The notes under the pieces are model-generated. The model made no database searches. It was not told the origin of the DNA and worked only from the letters and a program-made list of their open reading frames with translations. Source: CAVXNB01 sp963763085 (GTDB taxonomy: Bacteria; Actinomycetota; Acidimicrobiia; Acidimicrobiales; Bog-793). From it: a stretch of 64,000 bases of DNA. Both the position numbers and the translations under genes were made by a program. Each line of letters opens with the position of its first letter. Position 1 is the stretch's first letter. Of this stretch, positions 26,775-34,445 are shown in pieces. The stretch lies in the NCBI GenBank assembly GCA_963763085.1, contig CAVXNB010000008.1:124001-188000 (forward strand). Reading direction: 5' to 3'.

Positions 26775-27551
26775 CTAGTCCGCCTGGGGATCCGTGACCG
26801 AATCGAGTGCCGAACGGGCTGAGCGCAGCGCGCTCGAAGCTCCGTCAGCGACCATGGCGACGTCCCATTGAAGGGTCAGCAAACGGAAGCCCGCCGCGTG
26901 GGCCGCGGTCACGGACTCCGATCCGCCGCAGGCGATGCCGGCGACGATCCCGGCCGCGGCGCACGCGTCGGCGATGGCTGTCGTCTGCGCGCTGATGTCA
27001 GCTCCCAATCGGCCGGCCACCGACAGGGAGAGATCACTCGGACCGACGAAGACACCGTCGACCCCCGGAGCCGAGGCGATCGCGGCGGCGCCGGCAGCCG
27101 CCTGCTGCGTCTCCACCATGACGATGCAGAGCGCCCCGTCGTCGCTGCTTGCTCCAGGGGCGCCGTCCTCGAGAGGACGCATCGGCCCCCAGCTTCGAAA
27201 TCCGTTGGGGGGGTAGCGGCAGGCTCGCGCCGCGCCGAGCGCCTCGTCTCGGTCGTTGACGAGTGGGACGATGACGCCGGCGGCGCCGGCGTCGAGCGAC
27301 CGCATTATGGCCGCGGGCTCGTTCCACCGGGTTCGCACCAGCGCCGGGGTGCCGGAAACGGCTGCGGCCACGAGCATCGAGGGCAATAGGTCGTCGCCGA
27401 TGAGACCGTGCTGCATGTCGATGCAGAGCCAGTCGAATCCGACGGATCCGAGGATCTCGACCAGATAAGGGGCGGGGATGCTGATCCAGGTGCCAATCCG
27501 GGGCCTGTCAGCCTGAAGCAGTTCTCGGAACTGCCGGCCGCTCAAGGACAC
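26775..27551 (-). CDS. HpcH/HpaI-type class II aldolase (copy 2)
   Basis: 258 residues with DMQHG, RTRWNEP, VMVETQ and FVGPSDLS intact. Differs from copy 1 at four positions (Leu/Val in PYL.EILG, Met/Val in SML.AAA, Glu/Asp in AIA.ACA, His/Pro near the C-terminus). Same neighbours and spacing as copy 1; expected to cleave the keto-deoxy acid made by the dehydratase. Confidence 0.87.
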   Translation of the reverse strand: MSLSGRQFRELLQADRPRIGTWISIPAPYLVEILGSVGFDWLCIDMQHGLIGDDLLPSMLVAAAVSGTPALVRTRWNEPAAIMRSLDAGAAGVIVPLVNDRDEALGAARACRYPPNGFRSWGPMRPLEDGAPGASSDDGALCIVMVETQQAAAGAAAIASAPGVDGVFVGPSDLSLSVAGRLGADISAQTTAIADACAAAGIVAGIACGGSESVTAAHAAGFRLLTLQWDVAMVADGASSALRSARSALDSVTDPQAD

Positions 27552-27680
27552 CTCGGTCGAGGGCAGGCGGGTATCGCCGTCATCGTGTCATCGGCCTTTC
27601 GTTCCGGTCGTGGTCGTTCTGGCGCTGCCGGAAATCTACCTTGATCCGACGAACCGACTCGGGGCCGAAGGGGGACCGGT

Positions 27681-28124
27681 TCAGAGGGCGGGAGACTCGG
27701 CAGGCGGCCAGGTACGGCGAGACTCGTCGATCGGGCTCATCAACCCGACGTCGTTTCCGTCGGGGTCGGCCACGATCGCGTACCGAGCGCCCCAGAATGC
27801 GTCGAAAGGTGGCTGGCGGCCCCGGCAGCCGGAGGCCGTGAGCTCGGCGTATCGCTCGTCCACCGCGGCCCGGCTCTCGAGTGCGAAACCGATGACAACG
27901 CCGACGGACGGGTCTGCACGCCACCCCGCGTTCCAGAGGCGGGCCGAGTCGACCGTGTCGAGCTCGAGACTGAAACCCCCTCTCATCCGCAGTTGCACGT
28001 GTTGCCCGGCGGGGTCCACGCTGTCCGGCACCGGGACGCCGAGCTGTCGGTAGAAAGCCAAGCTGGCGGCCATGTCGCGGACGACGACGTTCAGCATGTG
28101 CAGGTCCGGCGACTGGTCACCCAT
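27681..28124 (-). CDS. VOC (glyoxalase-fold) protein (copy 2)
   Basis: 147-residue vicinal oxygen chelate protein nearly identical to the one at 22389-22832; residue changes are His to Gln just after the start and Gly to Ala near the C-terminus. Segments LNVVVRDMAASLAFYRQLG and ADPDGNDVGL. Function unknown. Confidence 0.78.
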   Translation of the reverse strand: MGDQSPDLHMLNVVVRDMAASLAFYRQLGVPVPDSVDPAGQHVQLRMRGGFSLELDTVDSARLWNAGWRADPSVGVVIGFALESRAAVDERYAELTASGCRGRQPPFDAFWGARYAIVADPDGNDVGLMSPIDESRRTWPPAESPAL

Positions 28125-28173
28125 GTCGATCAGTCCGCGAACCGGCGCTCCATCGCCCTGGCGTCGCAAACCC

Positions 28174-29310
28174 TCAAACCCGGCTTCGATCGAACCAGCG
28201 CCGGACACGGCTCGCACCGAAATCGCCCTTGTCGAGGGCGATTTCGTGCGACGGTCCTTCGAGGTCGCCGACCGGCGCCTGCCCGCTCAGGAACGTGACG
28301 CTGACGCGTGCAACCAGATCATGGCCGAATTCCAGGTAGCAGGTCCCTTGGCCGTCATAGGTCGCGGGGGAGGGTCCGCCACGAAGTCTCGAGATGATCT
28401 GCGCGGCGACCACCGAAGCTTGTCCTTCCGAGAAGACTCCCGCCTTAGGCGTTCCGACGCTCGTCACGTCGCCGACGGCGTACACGTCCGCAAACGCGGT
28501 CTCCAAGGTGAGCCGATCGACGGGGACCCACCCATCGACGGTCAACCCGGACTCCTCGACCACGGTCGGCACCTTGTGCACGGGGACGCCGAGGAACAAG
28601 TCATACGGCATCTCGGAACCATCCGTGAACTGGGCGACGTTCCGAACGGCGTCGAGACCGCTCACCAACCGTTCGGGATGCCAGCCGATCCCACGCTCGG
28701 CAAAGGCAACCAGGAGCGCCTGCGACGCCGCTGGCGAAGGGGGGATGGGAACGCCGAGGGGCATCACCAGGTCGATCGAGGACTCGTCGCGAATTCCCCG
28801 TCCGGTGAGGAAGTCGTGCACCAGCAGGGCGGTCTCGCTCGGAGCTGGAGGACACTTGAATGGCGTCGAAGTCACGCCGACGATCACTCGACCCCCGCCG
28901 AAGCTCGACAACGCCTCACGCAGGGCCAACGTCCCCGCCATCGTGTAGAAGTCGTGGCCACCCTCCACCAGCCCCGGGGTGGCGGACGGATGGAGGTCCG
29001 CTCCCAGAGCGACGACCATGATGTCGGCGTCGAAAGCACCGGCGTCGGTCTCCACGTGCTTTGTCAGCGGGTCGATCGAGCGGATGGTGGAGTGGACGAA
29101 CCGCAGTCCCGGTTTGTCGAGATCAGAGTACGGATGAAAGACGTCAGCGAGGGACTTCCTGCCGAAGATGACGTCGAGCTTCGAGAACCCGAACACGAAA
29201 CCCTCGCTCTTGTCGATCAGGACGACGTCAAGCTCTTCTCCGAACTCGTCCGAGAGCCTCGTCGACAGTTCCAGACCGCCGAACCCGGCTCCGAGCACCA
29301 AGATCCGCAT
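28174..29310 (-). CDS. SQR-like FAD/NAD(P)-dependent oxidoreductase (intact copy)
   Basis: Flavoprotein of 378 residues of the sulfide:quinone oxidoreductase/NDH-2 fold. FAD-binding VLGAGFGGLE at the N-terminus, acidic beta-strand end VVLIDKSEG, second dinucleotide region VIVGVTSTPFKCPPAPSE with a possible redox Cys, and FAD-site VYAVGDVTSVGTPKAG. The tail includes GTCYLEFG and FLSGQAPVGDLEGPSHE, as in SQR relatives. It has only one clear redox cysteine by eye, so sulfide oxidation is not certain; quinone reduction with another donor is an alternative. Encoded between OsmC and the VOC protein. Confidence 0.85.
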   Translation of the reverse strand: MRILVLGAGFGGLELSTRLSDEFGEELDVVLIDKSEGFVFGFSKLDVIFGRKSLADVFHPYSDLDKPGLRFVHSTIRSIDPLTKHVETDAGAFDADIMVVALGADLHPSATPGLVEGGHDFYTMAGTLALREALSSFGGGRVIVGVTSTPFKCPPAPSETALLVHDFLTGRGIRDESSIDLVMPLGVPIPPSPAASQALLVAFAERGIGWHPERLVSGLDAVRNVAQFTDGSEMPYDLFLGVPVHKVPTVVEESGLTVDGWVPVDRLTLETAFADVYAVGDVTSVGTPKAGVFSEGQASVVAAQIISRLRGGPSPATYDGQGTCYLEFGHDLVARVSVTFLSGQAPVGDLEGPSHEIALDKGDFGASRVRRWFDRSRV

Positions 29311-29357
29311 CCCATGAAACTAGCCACGTCGCCGAGAGTGCGTCGGCCCGCCTGAGA

Positions 29358-29780
29358 TCAACCCAGCGATGCTTCCAGGGTGATCTCAGGAACACCGGCG
29401 AGCGCCCTGCTGACCGGGCACCCGGCCTTGGCGGCCAGAGCGTGCTCGGTGAAGGTGGCTTCGTCGATTCCAGGCACCTTCCCGACCGTGACGAGATCGA
29501 TCTTGGAAATTGTGGGCTTGCCGTCGACGGGTCTCAGCGTGACGGTGGCGTCCGTGTGGACCGAATCCGGAGGAGTGCCTGCCTGGGTGAGAAGGCTCGA
29601 GAGGGCCATCGAGAAGCAGGCTGCGTGGGCGGCCGCGATCAGTTGCTCGGGGTTGGATCCGGGGCCGTCCTCGAAGCGCGACTTGAAGGTGTATCCGCCG
29701 CTTATGGTGTCACCAGCATTGAACGTGCCGGTGCCCGTCGATATGTCCCCTCGCCATTCAGCGCTTCCCTTTGCGACCAT
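29358..29780 (-). CDS. OsmC/Ohr-family peroxiredoxin (intact copy)
   Basis: Protein of 140 residues of the OsmC family, which reduces organic hydroperoxides with two cysteines. Seen: SAEWRGDISTGTGTF, NPEQLIAAAHAACFSMALS (first Cys), and FTEHALAAKAGCPVSRALAG (second Cys). ATG 29780 has AAGGAG at 29787-29792 on the coding strand, a proper ribosome site. First gene of the six-gene minus-strand block, so the aldarate genes may be expressed with a peroxide-defence protein. Confidence 0.88.
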   Translation of the reverse strand: MVAKGSAEWRGDISTGTGTFNAGDTISGGYTFKSRFEDGPGSNPEQLIAAAHAACFSMALSSLLTQAGTPPDSVHTDATVTLRPVDGKPTISKIDLVTVGKVPGIDEATFTEHALAAKAGCPVSRALAGVPEITLEASLG

Positions 29781-29887
29781 GTCGATCTCCTTCGTCATGC
29801 TTCGATGCTGGGAGATTAGGTCCATGCTGCGACGTCATGCGGCACCGTCACCTCCAGCACGGCCGCGGGTCGGCCGAACCGCCGGCG

Positions 29888-30523
29888 TCATCGTTGGAGG
29901 GACCCCCGCGCTGCCAGCGTCGCCTTTCCCTCCCCTGTGAGATCGTCCAACGCCACGAGACGCCCGGCCATGACCATCACCAGTGCCTCTGCTGGGCCGC
30001 ACACGTCCGGACCCTCCCCTTCTGACCAGTCCATGTCCGTGGCCGTGAGCCGAAGCCCGGCGATGCGTTTCTTGGTGCCGAACCCAACGGTCGTCTTCAC
30101 GAAGTCAGCGACCGGTCGGACATGGCTCTCGGGTATCTGACGTCGGATACCCAAGGGTCGCTGGATGTCCTGGGCGTGAATCAAGACATCCGCGAGCACG
30201 CTGACGTCCGGCGCACCCGGTGGAGTCTTGCGGCCATTCGCCGCCTCCCGCAGGGCTTCGAGCGTGATGGATGGGTCTTCGCTTCCCCGTTCCTTCCCGT
30301 CTGCCGCCATCCATCGATTGAAGTTGAAGCCATGCCGGATCATGCCGCCTACGAGGGCGGCCACGCCGTATCGGCCCTCGGCACCGGCGGTCACGTGGCC
30401 GAGCACGTCCCTGATGCGCCACTCCGAGCAAAGCGATGTGGAGTCCCACTGTTCCCCACTCAGACCTGCCAGACGGTCAGCGAGGTCGAGTCGTTCCTCT
30501 CGAACTGCATCCCAGATGTCCAT
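29888..30523 (-). CDS. Maleylpyruvate isomerase family mycothiol-dependent protein
   Basis: Protein of 211 residues with a DinB/MDMPI-type four-helix N-terminal domain: WDAVREERLDLADRLAGLS, CSEWRIRDVLGHVTAGAEGR (His of the metal site) and VLIHAQDIQRPLGI (second His region). The C-terminal region reads GPDVCGPAEALVMVMAGR. Members use mycothiol, an actinobacterial thiol, for isomerisation or thiol transfer; the actual substrate is unknown. ATG 30523 is a clean start. Confidence 0.8.
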   Translation of the reverse strand: MDIWDAVREERLDLADRLAGLSGEQWDSTSLCSEWRIRDVLGHVTAGAEGRYGVAALVGGMIRHGFNFNRWMAADGKERGSEDPSITLEALREAANGRKTPPGAPDVSVLADVLIHAQDIQRPLGIRRQIPESHVRPVADFVKTTVGFGTKKRIAGLRLTATDMDWSEGEGPDVCGPAEALVMVMAGRLVALDDLTGEGKATLAARGSLQR

Positions 30524-30576
30524 GAGGACCTCCTGACGGCTCGGAATCTTCGAAGCTGCTCGGCGCGTAACCCCAG

Positions 30577-30939
30577 CTACTGTGCAAAGCGGAGGGCACC
30601 CTTGGCGGTGTACCAGCGCATGACCTCGACGGACAAGCGCCCCGCCCGCACGGCCGGGTCCAGTTCGGCGAGGCGACGTGCCTCCTCGATCGAGCCGACC
30701 TGGTAGATGCAGATGCCCCGCCAGCTCTCGTCGGGCTGCTCGTCGAGAGGACCAGCGACCTTCATGTGGCCCGCCTCCTTCATCACGGCGAAATGGCCGA
30801 GGTGCTGCCGCTGCAGCTGCTCGGCGGTCTCGTCGTCGATCTCGGGGCGGCCTTCGGCACGACGAAGGATCACCAGTTCGTAGACGTCGAACTCCGCCGG
30901 GGGCTCGGCCGTCCTCGGCGTCTGCTCCTCGGTCGTCAT
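30577..30939 (-). CDS. YCII-related domain protein
   Basis: Protein of 120 residues; the C-terminal 100 residues follow the YCII fold: YELVILRRAEGRP, QRQHLGHFAVMKEAGHMKVAGPL (conserved His), and IYQVGSIEEARRLAELDPAVRAGRLSVEV. The first 18 residues are a Pro/Glu-rich extension. YCII proteins are small dimers of uncertain enzymatic role. Diverges from the PhnD-like gene; the 158-bp gap holds two 10-bp direct repeats (30987 and 31006). Confidence 0.8.
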   Translation of the reverse strand: MTTEEQTPRTAEPPAEFDVYELVILRRAEGRPEIDDETAEQLQRQHLGHFAVMKEAGHMKVAGPLDEQPDESWRGICIYQVGSIEEARRLAELDPAVRAGRLSVEVMRWYTAKGALRFAQ

Positions 30940-31097
30940 TCGCGCAGTACCCCCGGCTGTTAGCGGTTGCTCTCGCGTCTCCTAGACAGTGTCAAGTTTC
31001 GGGGGCAGTGTCAAGGTCCGGCTACCGCCCGACAACGCGGTCGAGACGCGGCCACGCACCTGCCCGCACGCCCAGATCTGGAAAGCTGGTTCGGCCA

Positions 31098-31955
31098 ATG
31101 CGACCGGAACTCGAAGCCGCCGAGGGCGACGGGGAGATCATGAACCGGAGCAGACGCGCCAGCCTGCCGCTCTACCGGCTCCCCGAGCTGGATGGCGCCA
31201 AGGCGAGTTTCTGGAGGGCGGTCCGCACCGAGTTCGTACGCGCCGGGGGCCGAGACGCTCCGGACGGGCTCGACCGCGACCGGCCGAGCTTGCCCGACTC
31301 AATCGGACCGGACACGCTCCTCACGCAGGTCTGCGGGTACCCGATGAAGAAGTTCTTCTCGTCACAGGCGTGCTTTCTCGCCGCACCGGTCTACGAGGCC
31401 GAATACTGCGACGGCACCACGCACTGTGGCATCTTCGTCGTGCATCGCCTCGCCTCCTACGAGCGACTGGAGGACCTCAGGGGCCGCAGCCTCGTCTTCG
31501 GCGGTCCGTTCTCCAACTCGGGCATGAACCTTCCCAGGCGGATGCTTGCCGCGGTCGCGCACGGCGACACTTTCTTCGAGAGCGCAGTCGAGACAGACAG
31601 CCAGGCCGGGAACCTCGAGAGGGTGGCGCTCGGGGAGGTGGATGCGACGTGCGTGGACAACGTGACCTATGCCTACGTGGCCCTGCATCGACCTCAGGTC
31701 GTCGCGGCTCTACGCATCCTCGCGGCGACGCCCCGAAGCCCCTCGATCCCGTTCGTCACCTCGGCGGCGACGGATCCCGACACCCGCGAGCTCCTGGTCG
31801 TGGCACTTCGAGCCGTGGCGAGTTCACCTGAGTGGGCAGACGCCCGAGCAGGGCTTATGCTGCGCGACATCGTTCCGATCGACGCCGCAAAGTACGAGGT
31901 GTTGGTCGACTACGAGCGAGAGGCTGCCGCGCTGGGGTACCCGGTGCTTTGTTGA
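31098..31955 (+). CDS. PhnD/SsuA-like substrate-binding fold protein without signal peptide
   Basis: Protein of about 285 residues of the phosphonate/sulfonate-binding-protein fold. Seen: LLTQVCGYPMKKFFS, a Cys-containing strand (CDGTTHCGIFVV), LRGRSLVFGGPFSNSGMN, DATCVDNVTYAYV and a C-terminal DIVPIDAAKYEVLVDYEREA. There is no signal peptide or lipobox, and no ABC genes nearby, so a cytosolic sensing or enzymatic role is more likely than transport. Start is ATG 31098 or ATG 31140. A cupin gene follows 13 bp downstream, probably in one operon. Confidence 0.75.
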   Translation: MRPELEAAEGDGEIMNRSRRASLPLYRLPELDGAKASFWRAVRTEFVRAGGRDAPDGLDRDRPSLPDSIGPDTLLTQVCGYPMKKFFSSQACFLAAPVYEAEYCDGTTHCGIFVVHRLASYERLEDLRGRSLVFGGPFSNSGMNLPRRMLAAVAHGDTFFESAVETDSQAGNLERVALGEVDATCVDNVTYAYVALHRPQVVAALRILAATPRSPSIPFVTSAATDPDTRELLVVALRAVASSPEWADARAGLMLRDIVPIDAAKYEVLVDYEREAAALGYPVLC

Positions 31956-31968
31956 GAAAGGAGGCGAG

Positions 31969-32457
31969 GTGTCACTCGATGAGGACATGCGAGTGCGGGT
32001 CGCCCGATACGAGGACCGCCGAGAGGACTGGACTGTCTTCGGCTGCGAGACTGAGCTCGAGCCTGCGTACGCGCGGAGCCAGCGTCGCTACATCGGGGCG
32101 TCCGGCTCGGTCGACCACGACGATCCGAACTCGATCGCGCCAACGGCCTTCACCATGTCCGTGCAGACGATCCCGGCGGGCAACCGCATCCCCGTGCACC
32201 GCCACGAGACTGAGGAGACCTTCTTCGTGCTCGACGGTAGCTGCACGGTGAACGTCATGCGGGACGACGAGATCAGCACGATCAGCCTTCGCAGGTGGGA
32301 CGTCGTTTCGATCCCAGCTTTCGTATATCACGACGTGCACAACGACGGGGAGCAGAGCTGCGCGTTGCAGACACTGCTGTCGAAGCCGAACCCCGATCGG
32401 CCCCACTACCAGGACGCGCGGCTGCGCGAGCTGCAGGCGGCCACCTACACCCGCTGA
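31969..32457 (+). CDS. Cupin-domain protein
   Basis: Single-domain cupin of 162 residues. Motif 1 is PVHRHETEETFFVLDG (metal His, His and Glu); motif 2 is around IPAFVYHDVHNDG. GTG 31969 follows AAAGGAGG at proper spacing. The 13-bp gap after the PhnD-like stop makes co-transcription likely. Might act on, or sense, the same small molecule as the binding-fold partner; no reaction can be assigned. Confidence 0.8.
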   Translation: MSLDEDMRVRVARYEDRREDWTVFGCETELEPAYARSQRRYIGASGSVDHDDPNSIAPTAFTMSVQTIPAGNRIPVHRHETEETFFVLDGSCTVNVMRDDEISTISLRRWDVVSIPAFVYHDVHNDGEQSCALQTLLSKPNPDRPHYQDARLRELQAATYTR

Positions 32458-32554
32458 GGGTCACTGCTCCGGCGAGAAGTGCGGATCGCGGCCGACGAGG
32501 CCACCAGCAGCTCGACGGAGCGCGACCCGCCGTCGACAGGGACTTCGGCCAGCG

Positions 32555-33541
32555 TCATCCGAACGTGAATACGAATGCTTCGAGGCCCGCGTCGAGAAAC
32601 TCGATGACGAAGCGCCGGTCGGCGATCGCTCGGGGCTGGCGTACCAGCTGGTAGAGGCGCTGGTCGGAGACGGTGCCGTTGCCGTCCTCGCCGACGTCAA
32701 GACCGTGCGCCGGTCCCGGCGGTTGCCCGTCGATGCGTACCCGGAAGAGCAAAGACGTGTGGGGTACCGCGGGTCTCATGACCAGGTTCAGGTCGCGGGC
32801 GTGGAAGGCGAAGGCGATTCCGCCGCCCGGCTCCTCCAGGACGGTGGCGACCGGCCCTATGCGCCAGTTACCAGACAGCGCCCACTGGTTGCGCCCCAAC
32901 GACGAAGGCGCGATGTACCGGTGGGGCTGGTCGGGCACCGCACCGCCCGGGGAGGCGAACCCCTGGGAGCGTTCATAGCCGACATAGTTCTCCGGCGAAC
33001 CCATGTGGTCCCAGTCGGCAGCAAGTTCGACGCCCTGCGGTTCGAGTCGCTCCAGCGGGTGATCGACATCGGCGCCGGCCTCTGCCAGCAGCATCTGCAG
33101 CACCCGCTCGGACTCCTGGTAGTCGCCCTCGCCGAAACGGTGGTGTCGAATCCGGCCTTGCCCGTCGACGAAGTAAAGGGCGGGCCAGTAGTGATTGTCG
33201 AACGCCTGCCAGACCGCATAGTCGTTGTCGACGGCGACTGGGTAGGAGACGTTCATCGCCTTGAGAGCCACGCGCACCCCGTCGAGGTCCTTCTCGAAGT
33301 CGAATTCGGGCGTCTGGACACCGATGACGACCAGCCCTTGGCCGGCGTACTTGTCTGCCCAGGCCCGTACGTAGGGAAGGGTACGGATCCAGTTGATGCA
33401 GGTGTAGGTGCCGAAGCTGACCAGGACAACACGCCCCCGAAGGGCGTCGGCGGTCACGGATACGGAATTCAGCCAGGTGGTGGCACCGTCGAAGGGGGCC
33501 AGGTGGCCTTCGACGGGGTATTCGTTGCGATGACGCAGCAC
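32555..33541 (-). CDS. Thioredoxin-like redoxin (DipZ C-terminal type) with CxxW site
   Basis: Protein of 328 residues. The N-terminal thioredoxin-like domain holds VSFGTYTCINWIRTLPYVRAW, VIGVQTPEFDFEKD and WPALYFVDGQGRIRHHRFGEG; a C-terminal beta-sandwich follows (NWRIGPVATVLEEPGG, FAFHARDLNLVM). The usual CxxC is CINW, so only one cysteine remains; I recall this also in related redoxins, so it may be a family trait. No signal peptide. Likely a thiol or peroxide-linked protein. Confidence 0.78.
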   Translation of the reverse strand: MLRHRNEYPVEGHLAPFDGATTWLNSVSVTADALRGRVVLVSFGTYTCINWIRTLPYVRAWADKYAGQGLVVIGVQTPEFDFEKDLDGVRVALKAMNVSYPVAVDNDYAVWQAFDNHYWPALYFVDGQGRIRHHRFGEGDYQESERVLQMLLAEAGADVDHPLERLEPQGVELAADWDHMGSPENYVGYERSQGFASPGGAVPDQPHRYIAPSSLGRNQWALSGNWRIGPVATVLEEPGGGIAFAFHARDLNLVMRPAVPHTSLLFRVRIDGQPPGPAHGLDVGEDGNGTVSDQRLYQLVRQPRAIADRRFVIEFLDAGLEAFVFTFG

Positions 33542-33677
33542 GAGCCGCTCCGATCCTCCCCTGCGGGTATTTCATGGCTGAGGTAACGATTATTCGCGCC
33601 TCCTCCGCTCCCGGGCAATGGGCCTGTTGCGGCACTTCCCCTCACCGCGCGAGTATCCGCGCCGATGGAGCAGACAG

Positions 33678-34406
33678 ATGGCGTATGAGAAGGGACCGTC
33701 CCTGGCGGGCGGCCGAATCGAAGATGCCGACTTCTCAGGTGCACGCTTGCACGCCCCGAATTTCGAGGGCGCCAAGATCACCGACGCCTGGTTCTACGGC
33801 GCCGACATCTCGGGAGACATCGAAGGACTCCGCTTGAACGGCGTCGAGGTCGCTCCTTTGGTGATGGCCGAGCTGGACCGACTCTTCCCGGAGAGAGCGA
33901 AGTTGCGAGCGACGGACCCGGAAGGTCTGGCCGAGGCTTGGGCCCTGATCGAGACCATCTGGCAGACGACGCTCCTCCAAGCCGAATCGCTGCCCGAACC
34001 GTTGCTATTCACGAGACTCGACGACGAATGGAGCTTTGTTGAAACGCTCCGCCACCTCATTACCGCCACCGACTGCTGGCTTCGGCGCATGGTCAAGGGA
34101 GTCGAACGCCCGTATCTCCCATGGGGGCTAGCCGGCTCGTGGCTTACAGACCCCGCCAGCTGGGGGATCGATCCAGCCGCTAGCCCTTCCCTCGAAGAGG
34201 TCCTCGACGTACGTCGCGAGCGGATGGCTGAGGTAAAAGAGACAATCGCCTCCCTGACGGCGGACGAGTTGGAGCGGGTCTGCACGCCCCCGGACGCGCC
34301 AGGTCATCCGAACCGCGCGCACTCGGTTCGGGAATGCCTCCACGTGATTCTCGACGAGGAGTGGGAGCACCACCGCTATGCCGTCCGCGACCTTGGAATC
34401 GGCTGA
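33678..34406 (+). CDS. DinB-like protein with pentapeptide-like N-terminus
   Basis: Protein of 242 residues. The N-terminal 45 residues have a pentapeptide-like rhythm (DADFSGARLHAPNFEGAKIT, then YGADISG). The rest is a DinB-type helical bundle: LDDEWSFVETLRHLITATD with the first His, ERMAEVKETIASLTADELE, and VRECLHVILDEEWEHHRYAVRD with the two His that complete the metal site. ATG 33678 begins the conserved MAYEKG. The family includes thiol-dependent transferases; substrate unknown. Confidence 0.8.
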   Translation: MAYEKGPSLAGGRIEDADFSGARLHAPNFEGAKITDAWFYGADISGDIEGLRLNGVEVAPLVMAELDRLFPERAKLRATDPEGLAEAWALIETIWQTTLLQAESLPEPLLFTRLDDEWSFVETLRHLITATDCWLRRMVKGVERPYLPWGLAGSWLTDPASWGIDPAASPSLEEVLDVRRERMAEVKETIASLTADELERVCTPPDAPGHPNRAHSVRECLHVILDEEWEHHRYAVRDLGIG

Positions 34407-34445
34407 GCCGCGCGACGAAGCGAACTTGTGGACTTAACCGGACGA

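Larger units (their letters stand above)
24505..29795. repeat. Tandem ~5.3-kb repeat, copy 2
   Basis: Begins within the hydrolase remnant and ends just upstream of the intact OsmC gene. The first ~370 bases carry many single-base deletions compared with copy 1; the rest is clean and differs by scattered substitutions plus a 2-bp deletion near 27605 and an extra G near 28370. Copy 1 is clean at its left end and copy 2 at its right end, as expected if two overlapping contig ends had been placed head to tail. Confidence 0.85.
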
